Source: an uncultured Lachnospiraceae bacterium (GTDB taxonomy: Bacteria; Bacillota_A; Clostridia; Lachnospirales; Lachnospiraceae). Taken from it: a DNA stretch of 11,161 bases. Each line of letters begins with the position of its first letter. The first letter of the stretch is position 1. The stretch covers positions 1 to 11,161 of the forward strand of contig CACZQE010000297.1 in the NCBI GenBank assembly GCA_902783205.1, written 5' to 3'. Under the pieces are notes generated by a model. That model saw nothing but the letters and a program-made list of their open reading frames with translations. It searched no databases and was not told the origin of the DNA. Both the position numbers and the translations under genes were made by a program. This document shows positions 1 to 6,592 of the stretch, in pieces.

Positions 1-1
1 G

Positions 2-307
2 CTTATTATAGTCGTGCTGGATGTAATGACACCTATGGAACATCTTTACAAAAGGCGGCATCGGAATATCACCCTCTTCATAGAGTTTGAGTCTCTTGAC
101 AGTATAGCGGAGATATCCCAGGTGATCAGGGAAAGGCACGCGACTGTATATGATATCGAGATAGAGAGGGAGAGAAAGCAGAGAGACAAGCTGCCTTCCG
201 CTATCTTTACTTTAAAGTTAGGAAAAGGACATTCCTCTCATTCCGATATGCTTTCATCCCTTGCCGAACTGGACTGTGTCAATGCCATTCAGGAACTGAT
301 TGCCTGA
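2..307 (+). CDS. MgtC/SapB family membrane protein, C-terminal part (5' end outside window)
   Basis: The frame is open from the window edge, so this is the tail of a longer gene. The first visible residues (LIIVVLD and on) look like the end of a last transmembrane helix. A basic stretch (YKRRHRN) follows, and then about 75 residues with the alternating beta/alpha pattern of the ACT-like cytoplasmic domain found at the C terminus of many MgtC/SapB proteins (ITLFIEF, then ATVYDIEIER, then AIFTLKLG). A second MgtC-like gene starts 15 bases after the stop, so the two are probably cotranscribed tandem paralogues. MgtC itself is a virulence and Mg2+/acid-stress factor in Salmonella, but most clostridial relatives have no known role. 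The family call rests on the C-terminal pattern and the neighbour, because the diagnostic membrane domain lies upstream. Confidence 0.7.
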   Translation, partial: LIIVVLDVMTPMEHLYKRRHRNITLFIEFESLDSIAEISQVIRERHATVYDIEIERERKQRDKLPSAIFTLKLGKGHSSHSDMLSSLAELDCVNAIQELIA

Positions 308-322
308 GGAAAGGAGGATGCC

Positions 323-1012
323 ATGTTACCGATTTTTGATGCGATTCGCGATATGAATGATTTATCTGTTGTCCTTCGCCTTCTGATTGCATTTGCCTGC
401 GGCGGCCTTATCGGCCTTGAGCGGTCTTACAAGAACCGGCCGGCAGGATTCAGAACCCATATACTTGTATGTATCGGAGCCGCTACAGCCGCTATGACCG
501 GCCAGTACCTCTATCTGGTCAGCCACCTGCCCACGGATATGTCCAGGATCGGTGCCCAGGTTATCACCGGACTTGGTTTTATCGGCGGCGGCACCATCAT
601 GGTCACAAAGAACAAAACAGTCAAAGGTCTGACCACGGCTGCCGGCCTCTGGGCCGCCGGCGTAGTGGGCCTGGCAGTGGGATCCGGCTTCTACGAAGGA
701 GGAATTCTGGCGACCTTTATGATCATTTTTGTGGAAGTATGTTTTGCAAATGTATCAAAGATGATCAAGCATTCACCGGAATTCAATGCTGTGGTACAAT
801 ATACACATAAAGAAGCGCTCAATCACGTGCTGCGCTATTGTAAAGATACCAAGATGTCTATTACCAATCTGCAGATCACGGGAAATGCGACGCTGGAGGT
901 GCCGGTATATACGGCAATTGTTTCCCTGCGCCCCGACGGGAACATTTCCAGAGGAGACTTTTTCAGTAAACTGAGAGAAAAGGAAGGAGTCGTTTTTGCG
1001 GATGAACTCTAA
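323..1012 (+). CDS. MgtC/SapB family integral membrane protein
   Basis: A complete 229-residue protein. The ATG at 323 follows AAGGAGG (311-317) at 5-base spacing; an ATG at 318 is too close to that site. The N-terminal two thirds carry the MgtC/SapB core: GGLIGLERSYKNRPAGFRTH (about 27-46), RIGAQVITGLGFIGGGTIM (75-93) and GLTTAAGLWAAG (102-113). There are about five hydrophobic helices, near 15-31, 43-65, 77-94, 106-122 and 124-141. Residues 155-229 form a soluble ACT-like domain. The length and layout fit full-length MgtC-type proteins. Its last codons overlap the start of the cysteine desulfurase gene, which suggests translational coupling. Family membership is clear. Whether it affects Mg2+ homeostasis, the F-ATPase or something else cannot be told from sequence, and I see no Mg2+-leader RNA inside the window. 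Confidence 0.88.
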   Translation: MLPIFDAIRDMNDLSVVLRLLIAFACGGLIGLERSYKNRPAGFRTHILVCIGAATAAMTGQYLYLVSHLPTDMSRIGAQVITGLGFIGGGTIMVTKNKTVKGLTTAAGLWAAGVVGLAVGSGFYEGGILATFMIIFVEVCFANVSKMIKHSPEFNAVVQYTHKEALNHVLRYCKDTKMSITNLQITGNATLEVPVYTAIVSLRPDGNISRGDFFSKLREKEGVVFADEL

Positions 1013-2180
1013 TACGACGACGCAGTCTGATCCGCGGGAGATCTATTTCGATAATGCCGCCACCACCCGGGTTTTCCCGGAGGTGAGCCGGCTGATGCAG
1101 GAGGTGATGGAATACCAGTACGGTAATCCTTCATCCATGCACAGAAAGGGATTTGCCGCGGAGAACTATCTGAAACAGGCAAAAGAAAGGATCGCCTCCG
1201 TCCTGAAAGTGGACCCGGGGGAGGTCTTTTTCACGTCCGGAGGAACTGAATCAAATAATCTTGCCCTGCTGGGCACAGCACTGGCAGGCAGACGGCAGAG
1301 AAGGCATATCATTTCTACAGGGATTGAGCATCCTTCCGTGTATAATACCCTTTCCTTCCTTGAGGGAGAGGGTTTTAGCGTGACATGGCTGGGTGTGGAT
1401 GAGAAGGGCCTGGTGGATCCGGAAGCGGTACGAAAAGCCCTGACCCCGGATACCCTGCTTGTCTCTGTCATGGCAGTGAACAATGAGATCGGTGCGGTGG
1501 AACCGGTGGAGGAAATCGGCCGGATCATCCGCCAGTATGATCAGGAAATCCTTTTTCATACAGATTGCATCCAGGCTTTCGGCAAGTTTGACTGCCGGCC
1601 GGGCCGCCTTAAATGTGATCTCATGTCCGTGAGCGGACATAAGATCCACGGTCCCAAGGGAGTCGGATTCCTGTATATAAAAAAGGGAACAAAGATACGA
1701 CCGGTCATTTTCGGAGGAAACCAGCAGAACGGAATGCGGTCCGGCACGGAAAACATGCCGGGGATCGCCGGTCTGGGACTGGCTTCCCGGCTGATCTACA
1801 GTGATCATGAAGAGAAGATGGAGGGAATCCGCGCGGTAAAAGACCGGCTGATCGAAAGAGTGCTTAATGAAGTGCCCGATGTATACGACCATTCCGGCCA
1901 GGCGCCCCATATTGCAAGCTTAAGTTTCCCGGGAGTCCGCAGTGAAGTGCTCCTGCATGCTCTGGAGGAGAAGGGAATCTATGTGTCGGCAGGGTCAGCC
2001 TGCTCTTCCAATAAGCCGGGGATCAGCGGGACTTTAAAGGGAATCGGCCTGGATAAATCCCAGCTGGAGTCCACCCTGCGCTTCTCCTTTTCGGTCTATA
2101 ACAGCCCGGAGGAAGCGGATATCTGTGTGGAAGCCCTGAAAGAGCTGGTGCCTTTGCTGCGCCGCTTTAAAAGAAGATAA
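996..2180 (+). CDS. Cysteine desulfurase, NifS/IscS type, probably the sulfur donor for ThiI
   Basis: A PLP enzyme that takes sulfur from L-cysteine, giving alanine and an enzyme persulfide. With the TTG start (394 residues) the landmarks are: YFDNAATT at 17-24, SGGTESNN at 81-88, PLP-stacking His112, Asp190 and Gln193 of the cofactor site, the PLP lysine K216 in SGHKIHGPKG, RSGTEN at 248-253, and catalytic Cys336 in SAGSACSS. The mobile Cys loop is of the NifS/IscS kind, not the SufS kind (RxGHHC). Start choice: GGAAGGAG (982-989) is 6 bases before TTG 996 and 12 before ATG 1002. Either start overlaps the end of mgtC (17 or 11 bases). thiI begins 31 bases after the stop, the same pairing as nifZ-thiI in Bacillus subtilis, so I infer a role in tRNA 4-thiouridine synthesis. 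A general Fe-S role cannot be excluded. Confidence 0.93.
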   Translation: MRMNSNTTTQSDPREIYFDNAATTRVFPEVSRLMQEVMEYQYGNPSSMHRKGFAAENYLKQAKERIASVLKVDPGEVFFTSGGTESNNLALLGTALAGRRQRRHIISTGIEHPSVYNTLSFLEGEGFSVTWLGVDEKGLVDPEAVRKALTPDTLLVSVMAVNNEIGAVEPVEEIGRIIRQYDQEILFHTDCIQAFGKFDCRPGRLKCDLMSVSGHKIHGPKGVGFLYIKKGTKIRPVIFGGNQQNGMRSGTENMPGIAGLGLASRLIYSDHEEKMEGIRAVKDRLIERVLNEVPDVYDHSGQAPHIASLSFPGVRSEVLLHALEEKGIYVSAGSACSSNKPGISGTLKGIGLDKSQLESTLRFSFSVYNSPEEADICVEALKELVPLLRRFKRR

Positions 2181-2211
2181 GAGATAGTTAAGATAGGAGA
2201 CAGGATAAACT

Positions 2212-3402
2212 ATGGAGTTTCGTTCATTCCTGATCAAATATGCGGAGATCGGGATTAAAGGAAAGAACAGATATTTATTCGAAGATGCCCTGGTCCGGCA
2301 GATGAAATTCGCGCTGGATCCTTTAGGGGATTTTCAGATCAGGAAGGAGTCCGGAAGGATATTCGTAGATGCGGTGTCTGACTTTGATTATGAAGAAGTG
2401 ACAGGCGCCCTGACCAGAGTTTTCGGCATCTCCGGCATCTGCCCCATCGTTGTGGATGCCCATAAGGATATGGACCATATTCTGGACCTGGCGGAACACT
2501 ATGTCAGAGAGACTTATCCGGAAGGAGAGAGGGACTTCTCCTTCAAGGTGCTCTGCCGGCGCGCGGACAAATCGTTCCCGGTCCTGTCCATGGATGTGGC
2601 CGCCCTTACCGGGGAAAGGCTGATCGAGACATTTCCGGAAATGCAGGTGGATGTTCATCATCCGGACCGCTTTATTACCGTTGAGATCCGGGACCAGATT
2701 TACATTTATTCCAAGGAACTGCCCGGCCCGGGCGGCATGCCGGTGGGAACCAACGGAAGGGCCATGCTGCTCCTTTCGGGCGGTATAGACAGTCCGGTAG
2801 CCGGATACATGATCGCAAAGAGGGGTGTCAGTCTGGAGGCAGTCTATTTTCATGCGCCTCCCTATACCAGTGACAGGGCCAAACAGAAAGTGGTGGACCT
2901 GGCAAAGCTGGTTGCCCGCTATGCCGGCCCCATCACACTGCATGTGGTAAATTTCACCGAAATACAGATGGCCATCTATGAGAAATGTCCTCATGATGAG
3001 CTGACCATTATCATGCGCAGACTGATGATGCGCATCGCCGAGTATTTTGCTCAGAAGAGGAACTGCCAGGCCCTGGTTACAGGAGAGAGTATCGGTCAGG
3101 TGGCAAGCCAGACCATGCAGAGTCTTTATGTGACGGATGAAGCGGCAAATATGCCGGTTTTCCGCCCCTGTATCGGACTTGACAAAAATGAGATCATCAG
3201 GATTTCCGAGCAGATCGGAACCTATGAAACATCCATTCTGCCTTTTGAAGACTGCTGTACCATTTTTGTGGCAAAGCATCCGGTGACAAAGCCCAGGCTG
3301 GATGTGATCAAAAGATCAGAGAAAAAGCTGGATGACTGCATCGAAGAGATGCTGAAGACGGCTGTGACAGGAGAGGAACTGATCAAGATTCATGCCCGCT
3401 GA
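2212..3402 (+). CDS. thiI: tRNA 4-thiouridine synthase ThiI (form without rhodanese domain)
   Basis: Activates U8 of tRNA with ATP and replaces its oxygen with sulfur to give s4U8; in some bacteria it also feeds thiazole synthesis. Its 396 residues divide into an N-terminal ferredoxin-like region with a THUMP domain (to about 165) and a PP-loop ATPase domain with the loop SGGIDS at 189-194. GESIGQVASQT (291-301) and FRPCIGLDKNEI (317-328) are further family blocks. A Cys pair in FEDCCTIF (C348, C349) lies where the catalytic cysteine of the AANH domain is expected. The protein ends soon after, without the C-terminal rhodanese domain of the 482-residue E. coli enzyme. Sulfur must therefore come directly from a desulfurase, and one lies just upstream. 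AGGAGA at 2195-2200 is a somewhat distant ribosome site. The gene runs convergently into the HPr-like gene. Confidence 0.96.
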   Translation: MEFRSFLIKYAEIGIKGKNRYLFEDALVRQMKFALDPLGDFQIRKESGRIFVDAVSDFDYEEVTGALTRVFGISGICPIVVDAHKDMDHILDLAEHYVRETYPEGERDFSFKVLCRRADKSFPVLSMDVAALTGERLIETFPEMQVDVHHPDRFITVEIRDQIYIYSKELPGPGGMPVGTNGRAMLLLSGGIDSPVAGYMIAKRGVSLEAVYFHAPPYTSDRAKQKVVDLAKLVARYAGPITLHVVNFTEIQMAIYEKCPHDELTIIMRRLMMRIAEYFAQKRNCQALVTGESIGQVASQTMQSLYVTDEAANMPVFRPCIGLDKNEIIRISEQIGTYETSILPFEDCCTIFVAKHPVTKPRLDVIKRSEKKLDDCIEEMLKTAVTGEELIKIHAR

Positions 3403-3410
3403 GACGGACG

Positions 3411-3443
3411 AAAAAAGGGAAATGCGAGTAAAACGCATTTCCC
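3411..3443 (-). terminator. Rho-independent terminator of the HPr-like gene
   Basis: A perfect 10-bp inverted repeat, GGGAAATGCG (3417-3426) and CGCATTTCCC (3434-3443), with a 7-base loop. Read on the - strand the stem is followed directly by six T (the A run at 3411-3416). It begins 32 bases after the HPr-like stop codon. On the + strand no T run follows, so it is oriented for the - strand gene and should not by itself end thiI transcripts efficiently. Confidence 0.9.
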
Positions 3444-3474
3444 GGGATAGACCGTATGAGAAAAAGAGGAGGAT

Positions 3475-3720
3475 TTATTCCTCTTCTTTTACAATATAGG
3501 AATCAATTGCCTCAAGGATCTCATCAATGTTATCATTGGTATTATGGATGTTGAGGTCGATCGGCTTCATGATGTCCAGACTGAATATCCCCAGCAGGGA
3601 CTTGGCATCAATCACATAGCGGCCGGACACCAGATCAAAGTCCGCGTCAAAGGGATTGATCACAGAGACAAAACTCTTTACCTTATCAATGGAGTCCAAA
3701 AGAATCGTAACAGTTTTCAT
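3475..3720 (-). CDS. HPr-family protein lacking the phosphorylated histidine
   Basis: An 81-residue protein with the HPr fold signature. The block YVIDAKSLLGIFSLD (35-49) matches the region around the regulatory serine of HPr (AKS-I/L-M/L-G-x-x-SL), with Ser41 in place of Ser46. The flanking beta/alpha pattern and final helix (NIDEILEAIDSYI) also fit. The N-terminal active-site segment, normally GLHARPA with His15, reads LDSIDKVKSFV here and contains no His. It therefore cannot take phosphate from PEP via enzyme I in the usual way, and a regulatory or binding role is more likely. The start is fixed by AGGAGG (3729-3734) 8 bases upstream. It is a single-gene unit on the opposite strand from all its neighbours, with its own promoter and terminator. 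Family call firm, function unknown. Confidence 0.85.
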   Translation of the reverse strand: MKTVTILLDSIDKVKSFVSVINPFDADFDLVSGRYVIDAKSLLGIFSLDIMKPIDLNIHNTNDNIDEILEAIDSYIVKEEE

Positions 3721-3808
3721 ATGCGGTTCCTCCTTGTAAACTACCGGTTATATGGCAGGGATGAAGGCCGGAAAAAGCCGGACCGTCAACCATTCATCTT
3801 CTGCTTAT

Positions 3809-3837
3809 ATAGTACCGTTTCAGGAATGAAAAGTCAA
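3809..3837 (-). promoter_or_regulatory. Sigma-A type promoter of the HPr-like gene
   Basis: On the - strand, TTGACT (3837-3832) and TACTAT (3814-3809) are separated by exactly 17 bases. The predicted start near 3802 gives a leader of about 80 bases. That leader contains a GC-rich hairpin at 3784-3766 (6 bp with one bulge, six-base loop) upstream of the ribosome site. The promoter faces away from mtaB. Confidence 0.7.
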
Positions 3838-3882
3838 TAGAACCAGGGGATATGAAAGTTAAGAATCCGGAGTGAGAAAACC

Positions 3883-5226
3883 ATGGAAAAGAAGAGAAAG
3901 GCGGCTTTTCTGACACTGGGCTGCAAGGTCAACCAGTACGAGACAGACGCCATGAAAGAACTGCTGACGGCCGACGGGTATGACATCGTTTCTTTCAGAG
4001 AAGATGCGGACGTATATATTGTCAATACCTGTTCCGTCACAAATATAGCTGACAGAAAGAGCCGGCAGATGCTGCACCGGGCCAGAAGAGAGCACCCGGA
4101 CGCCGTGGTCGTGGCGGCGGGCTGCTATGTCCAGACTGATTCCGAACAGATCAGGGAAAAGCTGCAGGCGGACATTCTGCTGGGAAACAATAAAAAGAAT
4201 GAGATAGCTTCCGTGCTGCGGGCTTACTTTGAAGGCAGCCGGGAGAAAGGACCATTATCCTGCGTAGCGGACATGGCCCGTGAGAGGGAATATGAGACTT
4301 TGTCCATAAGCCGCGTGGAAGGACACACAAGGGCATACATCAAGATCCAGGACGGCTGCAACCAGTTCTGCTCCTACTGTGTGATTCCCTATGCCAGAGG
4401 CAGAATCCGGAGCAGAATGCCGGAGGACATTTTATCAGAAGTCAGGGGACTGGTCAGCCGCGGCTTCCGTGAAATTATTCTGACGGGAATACACATTTCG
4501 TCCTATGGAAAGGATCTTGAGGATATTTCTCTGGAAGATCTCCTCAAAGACCTTAACCGGGTGGAGGGACTTGACAGGATCAGGCTCAGCTCCATGGAAC
4601 CGAGGATCATCACGCCGGACTTTGTGGAAACCCTGCTTGCCTGCGACAAAGTGTGCCCTCATTTTCATCTGTCTCTCCAGAGCGGATGCGATGAGACCCT
4701 GGCCAGAATGAACCGCAAGTACATGACCCGGGATTATGAGGAGGCAGTAAAACTGCTCCGCAGGGCCTATGACAGACCGGCCCTGACAACGGATGTGATC
4801 GCCGGCTTTGTGGGCGAGACGGATGAAGAGTTCGAAAAAACCGTGAAATTCCTGAAAAAGATCCGTCTTTATGAAATGCACATTTTCAAGTATTCTGTCC
4901 GGGAGGGAACCCGGGCGGCATCCATGAGCGGCCATCTTCCCATGCAGGTCAAGACAGACAGAGCCAGGAGGCTTCATGACCTGGCAGTCAGCCTTAAAAA
5001 AGAATATGAAGCCGGATTTCTGGCGTCAGAACAGAAAGTACTGATCGAAGAAGAGGTGGAAGAAGACGGGGTCAGATACTGTCAGGGATACACGGACCGT
5101 TATCTGAGGGTAAGGATCCCGGTGGAGGAAGGCCGGGAGGCGATCCCGGTCAACGAGCTTGTAAAAGTGAAAATCACGGATATCCGGGATGATTTTCTGA
5201 CAGGATCTGTCCTCCTGGACGGATAA
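3883..5226 (+). CDS. mtaB: tRNA (t6A37)-C2 methylthiotransferase MtaB
   Basis: A radical-SAM methylthiotransferase that converts t6A37 to ms2t6A37 in tRNAs reading ANN codons. In 447 residues: an N-terminal MTTase domain with the three cysteines of the auxiliary 4Fe-4S cluster (C14 in LGCKVNQYE, C50 in VNTCSVT, C81 in AAGCYVQ); the radical-SAM CxxxCxxC motif (C159, C163, C166 in DGCNQFCSYCVIPYARG); and a C-terminal TRAM domain from about 383. The opening LGCKVNQYET and VNTCSVTN forms are typical of MtaB and distinguish it from MiaB (tRNA i6A) and RimO (ribosomal S12). The ribosome site is modest (GGAG at 3869-3872). I find no convincing promoter in the gap shared with the divergent HPr-like gene. 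It stands between two transcription units and seems to be a single gene. Confidence 0.94.
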   Translation: MEKKRKAAFLTLGCKVNQYETDAMKELLTADGYDIVSFREDADVYIVNTCSVTNIADRKSRQMLHRARREHPDAVVVAAGCYVQTDSEQIREKLQADILLGNNKKNEIASVLRAYFEGSREKGPLSCVADMAREREYETLSISRVEGHTRAYIKIQDGCNQFCSYCVIPYARGRIRSRMPEDILSEVRGLVSRGFREIILTGIHISSYGKDLEDISLEDLLKDLNRVEGLDRIRLSSMEPRIITPDFVETLLACDKVCPHFHLSLQSGCDETLARMNRKYMTRDYEEAVKLLRRAYDRPALTTDVIAGFVGETDEEFEKTVKFLKKIRLYEMHIFKYSVREGTRAASMSGHLPMQVKTDRARRLHDLAVSLKKEYEAGFLASEQKVLIEEEVEEDGVRYCQGYTDRYLRVRIPVEEGREAIPVNELVKVKITDIRDDFLTGSVLLDG

Positions 5227-5241
5227 GACCGGATTATTTCC

Positions 5242-5273
5242 GCAGGTGCTTCAGGGCAGCCTGCTAAAAGTTT
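5242..5273 (+). terminator. Possible weak terminator after mtaB
   Basis: A hairpin begins 15 bases after the mtaB stop: GCAGG-TGC (5242-5249) pairs with GCA-g-CCTGC (5256-5264), 8 bp with one bulged G and a six-base loop. What follows (TAAAAGTTT) is not a clean T run, so termination is only possible. The position just before the ireB promoter supports a transcript boundary. Confidence 0.35.
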
Positions 5274-5276
5274 AGA

Positions 5277-5305
5277 TTGATTTTAGGCTTTTCTCATAGT
5301 ACAAT
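5277..5305 (+). promoter_or_regulatory. Sigma-A type promoter of the ireB-ruvX-DUF1292 operon
   Basis: TTGATT (5277-5282) and TACAAT (5300-5305) with 17-base spacing, each close to consensus, in an A+T-rich stretch. Transcription should start near 5312, which gives a leader of about 30 bases to the ireB ATG. Confidence 0.78.
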
Positions 5306-5328
5306 ATAAGTTGATTGTAATTCTGAGC

Positions 5329-5335
5329 AAGGAGG
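5329..5335 (+). promoter_or_regulatory. Ribosome binding site that fixes the ireB start
   Basis: AAGGAGG lies 5 bases before ATG 5341. An upstream in-frame TTG (5311) would add ten residues, but it lies at the predicted transcription start, has no ribosome site, and the added residues are not part of the family. Confidence 0.85.
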
Positions 5336-5340
5336 AAAGT

Positions 5341-5613
5341 ATGAGCAAAAATAATACACAGTTTTTTCAGGTGGTAAAAGAACAGGAATATGATGTTGTC
5401 ACCATTCTGAGAGACGTATACGAAGCTCTGAAAGAAAAAGGCTATAACCCGGTGAACCAGATTGTGGGATATATCATCTCCGGCGATCCGACTTATATTA
5501 CCAGCCATCACAATGCCAGAAGCCTGATTATGAAAGTGGAGCGCGATGAGATCATGGACGTCCTGATGGAGAATTACATCGAAACAGTTCTGGAAAAGCA
5601 GGAAGAAGAATGA
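5341..5613 (+). CDS. ireB: IreB family regulatory phosphoprotein (UPF0297/DUF965)
   Basis: A 90-residue helical protein with the family's central block [19 protein letters not shown] (32-50), followed by [12 protein letters not shown] and VERDEI. In Enterococcus faecalis IreB is a substrate of the PASTA Ser/Thr kinase IreK and affects cephalosporin resistance; it is phosphorylated on N-terminal threonines there. Here the N terminus is short and holds one threonine, T6, in a TxxF context (TQFF) resembling that in relatives. It is the first gene of an operon with ruvX and DUF1292, an order shared with yrzL-yrrK-yrzB of Bacillus subtilis; the alaS gene often found upstream is absent here. The stop overlaps the ruvX start as ATGA. 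Family certain; kinase dependence in this organism is inferred. Confidence 0.93.
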   Translation: MSKNNTQFFQVVKEQEYDVVTILRDVYEALKEKGYNPVNQIVGYIISGDPTYITSHHNARSLIMKVERDEIMDVLMENYIETVLEKQEEE

Positions 5614-6086
5614 CCATGACCAGATGGATGGGGCTGGACTTCGGAACGAAGACTGTCGGCGTAGCGGTCAGTGACGAGCTGGGAATTACCGCCCAGCCTG
5701 TAGAGACAGTCACCAGGAAGTCTGCCGGGAAACTGAGGAAAACCCTGGCCAGGATCGAAGTCCTGGCAGATCAGTACGGAGTCGGAGGCTTTGTTGTAGG
5801 TCTGCCCAAGAATATGGACAACACACTCGGAGAGCGCGCCCGGGCATCCATGGATTTTGCCGGCATGCTCGAAAGAAGAACCGGATTGCCGGTCGTTCTC
5901 TGGGACGAACGGTTATCCACTGTGGAGAACGAGAGAATCCTGATGGCGGGCGGCGTCCGCCGTGAGCACAGGAAGGACAAGATCGATCAGATGGCTGCGG
6001 CATCGATTCTGCAGTCTTATATGGATTCCCGCGTATCAGGCGGGGAGGATTTCAGAGAGAAAGCTGCATATACGGAGGAGTCATGA
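5610..6086 (+). CDS. ruvX: RuvX/YqgF family nuclease (putative Holliday junction resolvase / pre-16S rRNA nuclease)
   Basis: An RNase H-fold enzyme. In E. coli the family member YqgF is implicated in 5' maturation of 16S rRNA, and RuvX of Mycobacterium tuberculosis resolves Holliday junctions in vitro; which activity matters here is open. In 158 residues: [15 protein letters not shown] (8-22) with acidic D10, GLPKNMDNT (64-72), DERLST (99-104) with E100, and [13 protein letters not shown] (122-134) with D126, which together give the expected acidic active site. The start ATG overlaps the ireB stop (ATGA), with AGGA 6 bases before it; a second in-frame ATG at 5616 would remove only two residues. 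The last 18 or so residues after the fold are variable. It is coupled again by ATGA to the DUF1292 gene. Confidence 0.93.
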   Translation: MTMTRWMGLDFGTKTVGVAVSDELGITAQPVETVTRKSAGKLRKTLARIEVLADQYGVGGFVVGLPKNMDNTLGERARASMDFAGMLERRTGLPVVLWDERLSTVENERILMAGGVRREHRKDKIDQMAAASILQSYMDSRVSGGEDFREKAAYTEES

Positions 6087-6364
6087 AGCATTATGAGAGT
6101 ATTCCCTTTCTTACTGATAACGGTGAGGAAGTGGAATTCTTTATTTTAGAGCAGACTACGGTAGGAGGTTCTGACTACCTCCTTGTAGAAGAGAATTCAG
6201 GCGACAGTGACGGGGATGAACTTGTCTACATTATGAAGAAAAGTGAAGAGCCCGGAGCGGATGATCTTGCTTCCTACAGTTTTGTGGAAGATGACGAAGA
6301 GCTTTCTCTGGTCATGAAGATATTTGAACAGTTACTGGATGATACGGATATCATCCCCGAATAG
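6083..6364 (+). CDS. DUF1292 family protein (YrzB-like)
   Basis: A small, very acidic protein of 93 residues: 27 Asp/Glu against four Lys and no Arg. It shows the DUF1292 pattern: an N-terminal strand pair (IPFLTDNGEEVEFFILEQT), the YLLVEE strand (32-37), a loop, then ELVYIMKK, and the acidic FVEDDEEL (67-74) leading into a C-terminal helix. No catalytic motif is visible and the family has no established function. It is the third gene after ireB and ruvX, with an ATGA overlap and GGAGGAG at 6074-6080. The same trio occurs across Firmicutes, which suggests a shared role, although none is demonstrated. The operon probably ends just after it. Confidence 0.85.
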   Translation: MKHYESIPFLTDNGEEVEFFILEQTTVGGSDYLLVEENSGDSDGDELVYIMKKSEEPGADDLASYSFVEDDEELSLVMKIFEQLLDDTDIIPE

Positions 6365-6388
6365 TAAAAGAAGGTTAATTTTAATTAT

Positions 6389-6427
6389 GCAGAGCGGGAC
6401 TTAAGGGTCCCTGCCCTGCTATGTTTT
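6389..6427 (+). terminator. Probable terminator of the ireB operon
   Basis: GCAG-a-GC-GGGAC (6389-6400) pairs with GTCCC-t-GC-c-CTGC (6407-6419): 11 bp with one bulge and one mismatch, and a six-base loop. TATGTTTT follows. The T run is interrupted, so this is a good but not perfect rho-independent terminator. It begins 24 bases after the DUF1292 stop. Its 3' arm can also pair downstream with 6434-6438. Confidence 0.6.
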
Positions 6428-6545
6428 CATATGGCAGGAACAATCGGATCACCGGGGACAGAGCCAATTCGGCTGCAGATGCTGACTGACACGGGCGGGT
6501 TGATGAACAGTCAGATTTCTTCCATGCGGCGCAGGTTTTCTTCTG

Positions 6546-6573
6546 TTGACGGAGGCTCATTGTTTCTGATAAC
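6546..6573 (+). promoter_or_regulatory. Possible promoter of the RNase J operon
   Basis: TTGACG (6546-6551) is five of six to consensus. With 16-base spacing it is followed by GATAAC (6568-6573), four of six. Transcription would start near 6580, about 19 bases before the TTG start codon. The position after a probable terminator makes a promoter necessary; the exact boxes are less certain. Confidence 0.45.
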
Positions 6574-6586
6574 ACAATAAAAGAAC

Positions 6587-6592
6587 GGAGGT
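6587..6592 (+). promoter_or_regulatory. Ribosome binding site deciding the TTG start of RNase J
   Basis: GGAGGT lies 6 bases before TTG 6599. No ATG is available before Met22, inside the conserved PLGGLEQIGMN block, so the strong site and the conserved N terminus both select TTG. Confidence 0.85.

Noticed and set aside
1251..1910. 219-codon open frame on the - strand opposite the cysteine desulfurase
   Set aside because: Shadow frame within a complete, motif-rich gene.
2323..3279. 318-codon open frame on the - strand opposite thiI
   Set aside because: It is antisense to a certain gene, has no family resemblance, and is explained by the codon bias of thiI.
3464..3490. + strand hairpin AAGAGGA/TCCTCTT with an eight-base loop followed by CTTTT, possible thiI terminator
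   Set aside because: The 7-bp stem consists of the Glu/Lys codons at the end of the HPr-like gene and its stop; weak and better explained by coding sequence.
3838..3882. Promoter directly before mtaB
   Set aside because: I looked for -35/-10 pairs on the + strand and found none with acceptable boxes and spacing; the gene's promoter remains unplaced.
5311..5340. TTG 5311 as an earlier start for ireB
   Set aside because: It lies at the predicted transcription start, lacks a ribosome site, and the extra residues are not part of the family; ATG 5341 has an ideal site.
6431..6580. 49-codon frame in the gap before RNase J as a small gene
   Set aside because: No ribosome site, overlaps hairpins and the likely promoter, and its product resembles nothing I recognise.
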